Source: Umbellularia californica (Eukaryota; Streptophyta; Magnoliopsida; Laurales; Lauraceae). Taken from it: a stretch of 64,000 nt of DNA. A model generated the notes under the pieces. That model made no database searches, had not been told where the DNA came from, and worked only from the letters and a program-made list of their open reading frames with translations. The DNA lies in assembly GCA_028538565.1 (NCBI GenBank), contig JAPQWN010000002.1:61017699-61081698 (forward strand), given 5' to 3'. Shown one piece after another: positions 30,791 through 42,886 of this stretch (position 1 is the stretch's first letter; every line of letters begins with the position of its first letter). A program made the translations under genes and the position numbers.

Positions 30791-33700
30791 ATCGCCTTCA
30801 CAAAGGACGACCTCCTACTTGGCGAAGCAAAGCACAACCGACCCCTGTACTTCACAGGGTACATCAAGGAAATGCCTATACACAGGGTTCAGGTCGACCC
30901 AGGTTCTGCACTCAACCTCATCTCCACTTCGGCTCTCGAAGAGTTGGGCATCCCACCCAGCAAGCTAAGCCACACATCTGTATCTATCTTTGGATACGAT
31001 GGGAGTACTCAAAGGCCTATCGGCAAAATCAGGTTCAAATTGCAGATCGGTGATCTTATCTCTGAAGTCACTGTGTATGCAATAAAAACCCCCTCATGCT
31101 ACAACATCCTTCTCGGACGTCCTTGGATACACGAGAATGGTGTTGTTCCTTCAAGTCTACATCAATGCATCAAGTTCGTCGGCGACAACGGCATGGTACA
31201 TCGAGTCTTTGCGGACAGGAAACCCTTCAAAGGTAAAGAAGTCCACTTCGCAGACTCCCAAATGTATGAAGGCGAAAAAGAAGAAAAAGAGGAAATAGCA
31301 CCCCCTGCTGAAAATCTCCAGAAAGATAAAGGCAAGGCTCCTCAAAAATCACCGGAAGAAGACAAACCCTCCGGCAAATTAGAAGAGAGTAGTCAATCTC
31401 CCTTCATTATCTCCCTCAAGAATTCAAAACCTTTGGTCATCACGACTAAAATGAAGAAGGCGAAACAAAAGCCTGGGGGCAAATTTGTTGTCTCTCTCGT
31501 GTCTATCATGCAAGACACAGACTCGGACTCAGAGCCAGAAGACGATGCATCGTCAAGCCAAGCTGACACTCAGCAAGTTCAGCCTGTTCTCACTCCGATG
31601 GAGACACCTGCTGATGTAGAAGATCCTACGTCTGCTACCTTTGTTGTTCCGGCAACATCACCAAAGCAAAGGCCGATCTTCTTCCATAGATCGGACGCTT
31701 CTTCATCAAACTCCATGCTGGAACCTTTCCAAAATGAAGGTATGCCTCAGCTATCTCTATATAGTCCTGTGGCACAAGCAATTATGAAGAAAATGGGCTA
31801 TGACGCTCAAAACCCAGTCGGTTTGGGAGAAAGACGCGGTATTCTCACGCCATTGGAGCCCGCCTTGACCAAAAGCCAGCTGGAAGATTGGAGACTCTAC
31901 GGTCATGTAGAAAAGTCTTCATATGGGTTAGGATATGATCCTGATACTCCTCTGAGACAGTTGACACAAAAGCTTAAAAGTCGTTTTACCGACCAAGCCT
32001 CAACATCTCAAGTCCATGAAGACATCGATCTCCCTGGATATCTCTTTAAAGAGTTACCTGACAAAGATCCAGGAAGCTCATCCAATTGGTATGATTTCTC
32101 TGATGATAAAGAGGAATCGTCCGATAATACAGACTTGTGGCATCCTGACCCAGAAGAACCCTCGTCTCCAAAAGAAATACCAGACTCAACAGGCGATTGG
32201 GACTATCTCATAGCAAACCTTGAGGAGATCACCAATCAAGAAAATCCATGGAAAGGAACAGAGCCTTGGTCTGGTAATGCAGTTGAAACTCCAGAAGGTT
32301 TCGTTGAGTTGGAAGCCTCCGAAAATATTGTGGAGGAACCACCTTCGAACCTTCCGACAGAAGATCCTGTTCAAAAGATAAACTTGGGAACACCTGATAA
32401 CCCACGTCCTGTATTCATAAGCAAGAATATAAAGGATGATGAGTTACCCGAGTATATCGCTTTTCTTCGTGAGTTCGTTGATTGCTTTGCATGGTCCTAT
32501 GCTGAAATGCCTGGTTTAGACCCCAAATTAGCAGTCCACAAACTCAATCTTCAAGAAGACATCAAGCCTGTCAAACAAGGCCAAAGAAGATTCCGTCCAG
32601 ATGTGATGGATAAAATTGAACAAGAAGTTCAAAAACTCAAAAGCGTTGGCTTCATCCGTGAGGAACAACATCCAGAGTGGTTGGCCAATATTGTCCCCGT
32701 GACAAAGAAAACTGGGCAGATCAGAGTCTGTATTGACTATAGAGACTTGAATGGCGCTTGCCCTAAAGATGAATTCCCGCTCCCCATACCGGAGGTGATG
32801 ATTGACAATACCTGCGGATTCGAGCGAATGACATTCATGGATGGCTTCTCTGGTTACAATCAGATAAAGATGCATCCCGAGGATGAAAAACACACTTCAT
32901 TTCGGACTCCGTTTGGCGTGTATTGCTACACTATCATGCCATTTGGTCTGAAAAATGCTGGTGCCACATATCAGAGGGCTATGATGAAAATATTCCAAGA
33001 TATGCAGCACAAGACGGTCGAATGTTACGTTGATGACCTCGCCGTCAAAAGCAGAAGAAAAGAAGACCATCTCAAAGATCTTCGGGAAGTCTTCCTCCGA
33101 CTTCGCAAACACAAACTGCGGATGAATCCTCTAAAATGCTTCTTCGGCGTCTCGTCGGGTAAGTTTCTCGGATTCCTTGTTCGGAAAGCTGGAATAGAAC
33201 TTGACCCCATAAAAGTCAAGGCTATTCTAGAAATGCCCTCTCCAAGAACCCTAAGGGAACTAAAAGGGCTTCAAGGGAGATTGGCCTACATCAGACGGTT
33301 CATCTCCAATCTTTCGGGGAAATGCCGTCCATTATCTCGATTGATGAAAAAAGGTGTAGACTTTGTCTAGGACGCCGACTGCGAAGCCGCATTTCAAGAT
33401 ATCAAGTCATACCTGACCAAACCTCCAGTGTTAGCTGCCCCTGCCACTGGAAAACCATTCATCTTGTACACAAGAGCTCTTGATCATTCTGTAGGCGCTC
33501 TGCTTGCACAAGAGAATGGTGAGGGAAAAGAAGCTGCTCTATACTACCTCAGCCGCATGCTAGTAGGTACAGAGCATCGCTACTCTCCAGTCGAAAAAGA
33601 ATGCCTTGCAGTGATGTTCGCCGTACAAAAGCTACGTCACTACTTGCTTTCCAACACAGTCTACCTGGTCTCGAGGATCAACCTCTTAAAGGTCCTTGTC

Positions 33701-35704
33701 ACGAAGGCCGGTTCTCTCAATGCCCGACTGGCAAAATGGTCCATCCTCTTGTCACAATTTGATATTAGGTATGTGCCACAAAAAGCAATCAAAGGCCAAG
33801 CTCTAGCAAATTTCCTCGCAGAGCATCCATTGCCTAAAGATTCACCACTCAGAGATGATCTCCCAGACGAACCTGTCTACAACGTGGAGACTTCCTCACC
33901 AAATGCCTCCTGGGACATGTACTTTGACGGTGCAACCAGGACAAATGAAAACAGAAAGCTGATCTCGGGAGTTGGCATCCTCTTTGTTAGCCCCGACAAA
34001 TGCATGATTCCACACGCTTTCTCGCTACTGGAACCATGCACAAACAATGCAGCTGAATACCAAGCTCTGATCCTAGGATTGGAACTCGCCATCGAATCTG
34101 GTATCACCATGCTGGAAGTCTTTGGAGACTCTCAACTGATCGTCAACCAGATGAATCAGAAATATGAAGTCAGGAAGCCTGATCTGCTGCCTTATTACAA
34201 CAAGGCACAATCGCTTCTGCAAAAGTTTGACATCTGTCACATCACCCACATTCGTAGAGGTGAAAACATCCGTGCAGATGCCCTGGCTGGACTTGCCGCA
34301 TCAATGGCGATCCAGGAAGGAAAAAACATGCAAATTACAGTGAATGAGAGAAGGATCCTCGCTCCTCTTAACACACACCAAGCAGTTGCTGAATGCCACC
34401 GAGTGGTTGGAAGTCGGATCTCTATCCTTCAAACTTCAATCGGCGACTGGAGGGATCCGTTCATTGATTACACTATGTTCGGAATCCTACCTGAAGATCC
34501 AAAAGAACGGGTAAGCATCCAAAGGCGAGCCCCAAACTTTCATTTGGATATCCCTTCAAAAATCCTTTACAGGAAATCCTTCAATGGAGTACTCCTACGC
34601 TGCTTGTCACAACAAGAAGCTGAAGAAACACTCAAAGAAGTTCACGCTGGTCTTTGTGGAGCTCATCAGGCTGGTCCCAAGCTCTACGACCAAATCAAAA
34701 GGTTGGGTTACTACTGGCCTACCATGGTACCCGACGCAATGCAATTTGCAAAGCGCTGCCAACAATGCCAAGTTCATGGAGACTACATTCACATGCCTCC
34801 GGAATGGCTACATCCTACAGCAATCTCATGGCCTTTCGAAGCATGGGGCATGGACATCATAGGTCCTATCTCTCCCCCTTCAAGCAAAGGTCATCGCTTC
34901 ATCTTCGCCGCAACGGATTATTTCTCCAAGTGGTCAGAAGCATTTGCGTTCAACGAAATGAAGACCTCATCAGTTCTTCAGTTCCTGCGCACCAACATCA
35001 TTTGTCGTTTCGGCATACCCAAGAGATTCGTCCATCATAACGGACCACAATTCCGGGATCATCGATTCTACAGGTTCTGCGACAAATACAAAATTCAAAG
35101 CTGTCCTTCGACTCCATACAATCCGGCAGCAAACGGATTAGCAGAAGCCTTCAACAAGACACTCTGCAAAATCCTCAAGAAAATGGTCTCTAGTCACAAA
35201 AGAGACTGGAGCGACAAACTGTCTGAAGCTTTGTGGGCCTATCGAACCACCGTTCGAGGACCAACCCATAGCACACCATTCTCGCTGGTCTATGGATGCG
35301 AAGCTGTCGTGCCCCTAGAGGTACAAATTCCTTCTCTGAGGGTATCTCTACAAAATGACATGACTCAAGAAAGCAATGCGAAATTACGACTTCATGAGCT
35401 GGACAATCTCGATGAGAGACGGCTCGAAGCTCGACAAAGCATTGAACTTTACCAAGCACGCATGGCAGGATCTTTTGACAAAAGGGTCCGGCAACGCGCC
35501 TACAAAAAGGGTGACTTGGTTCTTGCGGTAAAAAGACCAATGGTCTCCGCACACAAATCCAAAGGCAAATTTGAACCAAAATGGGAGGGACCCTACGTCA
35601 TCGACAAGGTCTTCTCCAACGGCGCATATGCCCTCCTAAACATGGAAGGCGACAGATGTATGCTGCCTATCAACGGCAAGTTCTTGAAGCGGTACTACCC
35701 TTGA
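30790..35704 (+). pseudogene. pol: Tat A Pol: protease, RT, dual RNase H, integrase; stop and lost catalytic Asp
   Basis: Protease near 30893 (VDPGSALNLI). A G-patch-like motif follows (AIMKKMGYD...GLGERRG, near 31780). RT spans about 32570-33100 with YVDDLAV. A TAG at 33368-33370 (VDFV*DAD), most likely from TGG, splits the frame, which resumes in phase. RNase H: LYTRALDHSVGALLAQ near 33470. Second, archaeal-type RNase H: YFDGATRT near 33920, NNAAEYQALILGLELA, GDSQLIVNQM, ENIRADALAGLA; this doubling marks the Tat clade. Integrase: zinc finger (CQQCQVHGDYIH), GMDIIGP near 34850, and VHHNGPQF where codon 35036-35038 is CAT, replacing the second catalytic Asp that element C keeps as GAT; LAEAFNKT holds the Glu. 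No chromodomain. As it stands this Pol should not integrate DNA. Confidence 0.93.
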
Positions 35705-36059
35705 AGACTTACCCAACTGGGTAAAAGCAATGCCTGTATGGCCAAAACCTGTTCTCAGGTACTCGCTCGTCAAACCCACTCTCTTTAGAATTTTCATATC
35801 AAATGTAAATATTTCTAGAGATTCAAAAACAATGCTTACTTTTACCGTTTCATTGTTCAAAAAAAAAAAAAACAAAAAATCCAAGTTTAGGAGCCTCTCC
35901 CTGACTTGACCAAAACTTTCGATCCTTGAACCAAAATTCATGGTTTGAAACAAAAATCCGGATTCAGGGATTTCCACCCTAGTCCACCTTACCTTTTACC
36001 ACCAAATGGTTTTAGGTCAAAATTTACGACCCTCGTGTCTTTAAACAAAAAAATTGGTT

Positions 36060-36880
36060 TTTCAAAAACCGCGGGGAAGTGACACTTAGTCGATACTCGC
36101 AAAACTCAAAAAAAATCGGAAGGATGCGAACCCCATTCGATACTTCCAAAACCTCTAAAATCGTGGAGAAGCAACAAACCAGTTGATATCCACAACCCAA
36201 TTTCAAAAATCGTGGAGATGTAACATACCAGTTGCTATCCACAACCCAAATTTCAAATGGTTCGAGAAAACCTCAAATTTCAAAAATCGCGGAGAAACGA
36301 CATCAAGTCAGTACCCGCGAAACCAAAAGCTTTGGGAAAAGCAGGGAAGCGACGCTTAGTCGATATTTGCACCCCAATTCGCGAGGAAGCGACATTCCAT
36401 CGATACTTGCAAAACCTAACCCGCGAAGAAGTGACATTCCATCAATACTCGCAAAACCGAATGAGCAAGGAAGCGACATTCCATCGATACTTGCAAGACC
36501 ATTCAGCGGGGAGGCGACATTTGGTCGATACCTGCATTTTGAAAACCAAAACTCGGCTATAAATGCCAAAATCTGGCTATAAACGCCAAAACCTGGCTAT
36601 AAATGCTACAAACCGGCTATCAATGCCACAAAAATTGGCTTTCACGCCGACAAACCAAAACTTGGCTTTCAAAAAAACCCGGCTATCAATGCCACCAAAC
36701 CGGCTATCAATGCCACAAATTGGCTATCAATGCCACCAAACTGGCTGTAAATGCCACAAAATTTCGGCTTCCATGCCAACCCAAATTTTGGTTTTTAAGC
36801 CATAAAATTTCGGCTTCCATGCCATCTCAAAATCGGCTTTCACGCCACAACCAAAATTAGGCTCCCATGCCAAAACAATT
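36060..36880 (+). repeat. Tat A 3' region: tandem arrays and CGGCTATAAA minisatellite
   Basis: 36060-36250 has single to double copies of the units expanded in C. 36350-36540 has about five variants of GGAAGCGACATTCCATCGATAC. 36541-36880 is the CGGCTATAAAYGCCA minisatellite with CGGCTATCAATGCCA and CGGCTTCCATGCCA variants. The array is shorter than in C. 35705-36060 is unique 3' sequence; 36880-37135 is A-rich with repeated GTACCAAAAAA. Confidence 0.8.
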
Positions 36881-37135
36881 ATTTGACAAAAGATTTTCAC
36901 AAAATGACAAAGCTTTTGATCAAATCCCATTTAGCAATTGCTTTCATCACAAAAAGATTTGAGTGAGCGTAGGGAACACAAAAAAAAAAGGTACCAAAAA
37001 AAATACATGTAGTACCAAAGCAAAAAAAAAAAAAATAGAAAGTGTTCACAAGCACTGCAAAAAAAAAAGTACCAAAAAATACATGTGGTACCAAAAAAAA
37101 AGAAGAATGGTTTCTGCTATAAAAAAATCAGGAGC

Positions 37136-40100
37136 TCAGCCAAAAATGGTCTCCAGCCAAAGCTTCAGCTCCTCAAGCAAACTTTTGGCCTCAGCCGTCA
37201 GAGTTTCCAAGGCACGCTTCTTCAGGAACTTGCCATGAGATGCTGGCGAATGCCGTAACCCTTCTTTTACACCGGGAAGCTCTTCCCCAGCAGTTTGCCA
37301 TCGTTCGTTTTCTAGAGTCCTCCTCTCGAGAACTTGACCGGCATCTGCAACCCTGCGAATCAGAGTACTCTCCCTGTCACGAGCCTCTGTTATAGCAGCC
37401 CACTTCGCATCGACTTGTGCCTTCAAATGCTCAAGACGTTTCCTGGCCTCCTCAACTTCCCTATCAAGGACGTTAAGGTCATGCCTCAATCCGATGATGG
37501 CTAGCTCTTCCTTGTTCTTCTCCCGAACTAGCTGCTTCTTGCTTTGTGTAGCCTCATTCAGGTCAGACTTAGCCTTATCAGCAGGGTCCAAGAACATCTC
37601 CTTGAAGAATTGGTCGTCAGGGAAATCCATGGTCTCAAACCACTTGTCACCCAGTGCAATGATCCTATCAACGATCGCCCTGGCACCTGTGACATCCAGA
37701 CCAACCTCTTCGGTGTCGGTCAGAATCTCCTGTACATGTGGGATCATGCCAAATCCTGCCTCCAAGTGTCCAGAAAGGAGAGTCTTGACCCAAGAACTCA
37801 AAACCCGAGCCAGCACCTTCTTCGCAAATTGAAGAGACGAACTGGATGAAGATTCACCCTTCTCCGCTGATTGGCTGCTAATGTCATGTCCCATTGGAAG
37901 AGTAACAAAAGAACTCTTTCCACTTGGAGCCACTGGAGAAGGAATCTCAGCACGAGGTATCTTCTCTATCGCGTCAGAACTGGTTGTAGGAGTCTCTACC
38001 TCCGGATCGACCTCTGGCATCCCTTGCTCTGGTTCTGAAGGAAGCGATGGACTCTCTTCTGTCACTTCAAAACCTGCAAATGAAACACAAAAAGGTATGA
38101 ATATGATCCTGTTAAAAAAAATCATCAGGGTCATCACTACAAAGTACCTTCTTCGACGACTGGCGGAACACTCTCTTCCTCCACGAACTCATCGGAAGCA
38201 TCATCAACATTTGCGTCCATTGATGGTTCAAAGTCATCGGAATCCTGTGGCAAGTCAGCTGACAAGAGAAATGTTAGCAAATCAAGTCGCAGGCAAAAAA
38301 AAAAAAAAAAAAGAGAAAGCGAAAGAAGTTATACCAATTGGAGATTCTGGAATCATTCCAAAGTCCCTCGGCTCTTCTTCAGATGCCATAACCGGCTCCA
38401 TCACCGCCTCATCGGTCGGAACCTCAGGCATCGCCAAGTCTTCATCCTCTGCTAAAAAAAAAAAAGCAGCAGCAGGGTGAGAAAACAAATCAGAACATGG
38501 AAAGCCCCATGAAAGAAGTAGAAAACGAAAAAGGAAGAATCATACCTTCACCAATGGTCTCTTCCCCACGACTCCTCTTCTCTGGAGGCTCGTCGACAGC
38601 CTCTGGCACCTCCTCGTTGATGGTAAGAGGGATTTCCATGTCAGGAGAGTCCTCATGTGGCCCCTCGCTGTGATGATGACTCCTCCTCTTCTTACCTCTA
38701 CGGGTTCGCTTCCTAGAAGAACCCGCCCCACTATCAGAGTTAGGTTTCTCACTTGGCTCCTCACTGGATGGTCTGCTCTCACCAGTAGACTCCGCGGAAG
38801 CTCGCCTCTGTGCCGCTTGCATCCAAGCGTCGAGCTCAGCTTCCTCCTGTTCTAGCTGCTCCAAAGCCTCATCAGGTACTTCCCGAACAGCTTCAGAACC
38901 AATGACGCCCTGGTCACCGAGAAAGCCTATCTTGTGCTTCTCTCCAGAAAGGAAGGCCCAAACTTCCTCTCGCCGGACGCCATCCGACTTTCCAGTACCT
39001 TTCCCCAAAGACAGCTTTACATCAAGCTCCTTCTTGGAAAGCCCCCGATATGCCAAAAAAGCTCTCCGCGAACCACTTCGTGAAGCCGGCAGTTCGGAAA
39101 GTCGACAGCTCAGGATAAGAAATCGTGGCAGTAGTGTCTTCAGCACTATAGAAAGCCCATGCATTTCTGCCATCCTGCAAACCCCCAAAACGCTTCACCA
39201 TACTCGAAGGCGCTCCAACAACGCCTTGAGAGAAGCCCAACTGAAGTGCAAAGCGAGAAGGTACATACGGCTGGATGTCGACGAAAAGATGTCTACGGTA
39301 CACCATCGTGCCGACTAGTATGCTGAAAAGCCACTCCTTCTCTACATTGGTCAAAGAGTAATGCCTTCCCGACCCTGCTCTGGTAGAGTCTCGGGAGGCA
39401 CCAAAATCAAAAGCCTTCTTCCGCAACTCCGGAGAAAGCTTAACTGAAGACTGCCCCATCTCGACGTCCCTGAATCGTCGGATCCTCATGCGGGCAAACA
39501 AAAGTGATTCAGAAACGGCTTTTCCCTTATCCAATCGAATCATCAGAGGATCATCATCCTGTGCAGCACCCAGCTGGTGGAAGCCAGGACAGTGGTATAC
39601 AAACCACGAATAAAAGATATGGGCTGAAAATACCCTATTCATAGGGAGCCCAAGCCGAACCAAGAAAGCAGCAGCCTGCAGTTCGGTACACAGGTAGGAG
39701 TAAAGAGCGGGCACCAAAGCAAGCCGCTCTCCAAACGCCATCTGACAAGCCGAAAAAATACAATGCGGCCTGATGTGCGTCCCATCTCCACCAGCAAAAA
39801 TAGCCTCACCTAGCCAAAAAGTGAGGTAAACAGCAAGATCTCTCCGCAGTGTAATGTCAGAACAAATGGCATCTGTGCTCGCGAAGAAACCCTTCAACTC
39901 TTCCTGCATGGCCGAAGTCTTCTTCCTGTCTTCCCGGGTCATGCTATCAGAAGGTTCTCCACCGTCAAAGAAGTTGAAGAATGAAGAGCCATAACTCTTC
40001 CAACTGCTGGATCTCACTTTCGAGCCCTCCTTCAAAAAATCATAGAAGGCGACGAGCTGAAAGTATAGGAGCCTGAACTCCTCTGACTGCTCCTCAAGGA

Positions 40101-41752
40101 CGCTGTCAATCGGCATGAACTCCTCGTAGAGTTTGCCAAGGATGGGCAATCCAGTAATAGTACTCAACTCCTTCAGAGAAAAACCAATCTCACCGTTCGT
40201 GACAACGAAGGTATTGGTCTGAGGGAGGAAAGACTCCAACATAGCCATGAAGGCATCATCGGAAAAAGTCACGGTCTCCCTAAAAGCGCGGACCGCGTCA
40301 AAAATCCCGGCTTCCTTCAAAACGGCGCCCCCAATTAGCAAGGTGTGGTCAGTCCATGACTTCCAATCGGAGTCAACATTGAAACGGCCACGAAGTCGAA
40401 AAGGCTTCACCTAAGTACTGCCGTCACCGCTGAAAATGCCAAGGCCCACCGGTCTCAAATCGACCGATGGATAATCAGAGCCCTGGTAGCCACTGGCTGG
40501 CATCAACATGTCCATACGGACAGGTGGCTTCTCCGCGTATCCGGAGGGTCCACCAACAAAAACCCCGGTCTTGATCACACTGGTCCTCTTCACCCAGCTC
40601 GGAGGATCTTCCCTCTTAGGGCACGTGGGAGAAAGGCTCAGGATCGAGATGGTCCGATCAAAAGATGACCGGGTAGAAATAGTTCTCTCCTCACCATTTG
40701 CTGTGTAAGAGAACTGAAAACATCTCCTTTGGTATGTCAAGTCGTCAGGGACTGCATCTCCAAAGAAGAAGGTAGGCTTGGGTAAAACCCTCAGATCGTC
40801 CATAACCCAAGGACGGTTGCTTACCATGATCTTATAGAACTCCTCATCCTTGAGAGCGATCAATCGCTGTCTCATCTCATCGCGATTGAGGGAATCGCAC
40901 TCTTCCAAGTTCTTCTCAACAAACTGGACCTTCTCCCAGGCTTGCTGAACGGCCACATTGGAAGATCTAGCAGATCGATGAGGTACGCTTGTAGCAGGCT
41001 CTTTACCCTTGTTCGCTCTGGAGGAACCACCTGCAAAGGTTGGAAAAGAAAAAGATCGTCATCAAAATGACAGGATTTCGCTAAAAAAAAAAAGGGGTCA
41101 CTTTGTCCCACCAAAAATCTGGCGAAATTTTGGCATGACTCCGGGGCAATTCCAAAGAAAAAGGAAATACCCCGACGGAAATAGAAAGTTTGAAGATGGG
41201 CTCAACATTGCTGCGGGCTCCGAAACTCCAAACTTTCGAAACCTCAAAATCTCCGCAAAATCAAGAAGGGCTCAACATCGCTGCGAGCTCCAAATTCCCA
41301 AATTTGCAAAGATTTTCAGGTATGCTATCATGCTCAATCTACAAAAAGTACATGCATGAACATCTAGATTTGCATAAAAACGCATTATCATGATGAGCAA
41401 AAAGAAAAAAAAAACAAAGAAACTTTCTCAAAAAAAAAGAGGGAGAAAGAAAAGAAAAAAAAAAAGAAACTTTCTCAAAAAAAAAAAAAAAAAATTAGGC
41501 CACGTGGCCGTACGGACAGATCCGTACAAAAAAAAAAAAAAAAAAAAAAGAAAAGAGACACACGTGAAAAAAAAAAAAAACAGAAATCACGTGGAAAAAA
41601 AAAAGAAAAAAAAAAGAGAAGAAGAATAGAAAAAAAAGAAAAAAAAAGAAGAAAGAAAAAAAAAAGAGAAGAGAAACTTTCTTTTTTTACCATCCTATTC
41701 TCTACATAGAGTTTTCTTGAAAGAAAAAGAAAGAAAACTTACTTGAAGCCAT
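37136..41752 (-). pseudogene. Spliced antisense gene of Tat A: plant mobile domain plus coiled coil
   Basis: Predicted exons on the minus strand: 41752-41743 (ATGGCTTCAA), 41030-38546, 38448-38335, 38258-38148, 38073-37136. Introns begin GTAAGT, GTATGA, GTATAA, GTACTT and end TTTGCAG, AGCAG, TTGTCAG, TTTGCAG; every one falls in phase 1. The spliced length is 3,658 nt, one base more than 1,219 codons. The spare base fits an extra T in the six-T run at 39055-39060, and a TAG at 40411-40413 is a second fault; otherwise the reading is open for about 1,218 residues. Exon 2 carries an aminotransferase-like plant mobile domain region (about 40400-39050: LSTITGLPILGKLYEEF, FHQLGAAQDDD). A charged linker follows (KRTRRGKKRRSHHH), then acidic exons 3-4, and a C-terminal coiled coil with Lys/Glu repeats (37620-37140). 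Antisense frames with this domain are known in Tat elements; role unknown. Confidence 0.7.
41390..41690 (+). repeat. A/G-rich low-complexity block in intron 1 of the antisense gene
   Basis: Nearly pure A with G interruptions, including several A runs of 15-20. On the antisense transcript this is a T-rich tract lying just after the 5' splice site of intron 1. The intron also has two copies of a GGGCTCAACATYGCTGCG unit (41198, 41268), expanded to about four in C (18290-18470). The long Lys-rich open frame here (41390-41629) is an artefact. Confidence 0.8.
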
Positions 41753-41874
41753 TGATGGAGAAGAAGAAGGAAAAAGCTTGAAGATCCTTGAAGAAGAAGA
41801 ACTCTTGGTCTTGGAGCTCTCTTGAGATTGTTGCAAAAGAAAGCAATAAGAGCAAGAGATCCTACCTTCCTTTG

Positions 41875-41882
41875 CTTTTATA
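41875..41882 (-). promoter_or_regulatory. TATA box of the antisense gene in Tat A
   Basis: On the minus strand CCTATAAAAGCAAAGG lies about 125-130 bp upstream of the predicted ATG at 41752. Position and flanks are conserved with C (18979-18986), although the rest of the region differs more. Confidence 0.65.
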
Positions 41883-42279
41883 GGAGAGAGCAAATCAAAG
41901 AAGGAAACAAAGAAGAAAGGTAAGTGTTACTAATTAGTAACCTTACCAAAAGAGAAGGAATTAGAAAGATTATTTCCCAAAAAGAAAGATGTCTTTGAGA
42001 GATTTCCTCCCAAAATCAATCAAATGAGAGATTCTCTCCAACAAAAAAAGGATATTGGAGATTCTTTCCCAAAAAGAAAGATACCTTGAGATATTCTCTC
42101 CCAAATTAAGGGAATATGAGAGATTCTCTCCCATAAAGATATTTTTAGATATTCTCTATCCAAATGAGATATCTTTAGATATTCTTTACAAAAATGACCC
42201 CACATGAGATCTAAGCCATCCTAAAAAGCTTAAGGTCCCATGGGTTAGCCCATATGAGCCAGGTTTGACCACCTAGGCA

Positions 42280-42320
<41 letters not shown>

Positions 42321-42886
42321 ACTTTTAGTCAGAAAAAATCCCTCTTACCAAGAGCATACAAAAATGGTTCCATGCCTCTTCTGAGTTGATTGAACCATAC
42401 AAAAAATCCCAAGCCCCATGAGCTACAAAAAAATCAAACCATCCAGCCTCATGTACCAAATTGAGCCAAAATCTTGAAATTGACATTTCACAAAAATCCA
42501 AACCACTCCAATGGACCCACACAGTCCCAAAGAGTGACCAAAAACCAAATCATGATCCCCCAACTTGCCACATACAGCTTGTTGGGTCACAAGGTCAAAA
42601 CCAAAACCCGATCCCCTAACCTGCCATATATAGCTGGTTAGATCACAAGATCAAAAACAGAAACCCAAATCCACATCCCTGATGTCATCTTCAAAACTTT
42701 GCCTCGAGATGGTGTGTGATTCCTTTCACTACCATAAAATTCCCCTGGAAGCTCAAAGGCTACTCTACCAAAGGAAGGATTGCTCAAAGACTCTTGGTCA
42801 AGACACAAGCTCTCCTTCAAAAATCTCTTCGAGGCACATCGACTACAAGAGTCAAGCAACTCGTCGCTGTACCTTGAGGGGGCATT
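41883..42886 (+). other. Tat A terminal 3' region and polypurine tract
   Basis: Non-coding. It contains GAGATTCTCTCCCAAA-like repeats (41990-42180), a run of 30 or more A (42283-42318), two CATACAGCTTGTTGGGTCAC units, and the polypurine tract CCTTGAGGGGG (42872-42882) before CATT and the LTR. It is also the upstream region of the antisense gene. Confidence 0.75.

Noticed and set aside
41390..41693. Lys-rich (plus) and Phe-rich (minus) open frames
   Set aside because: Low-complexity A/G sequence inside a predicted intron gives these frames by chance.
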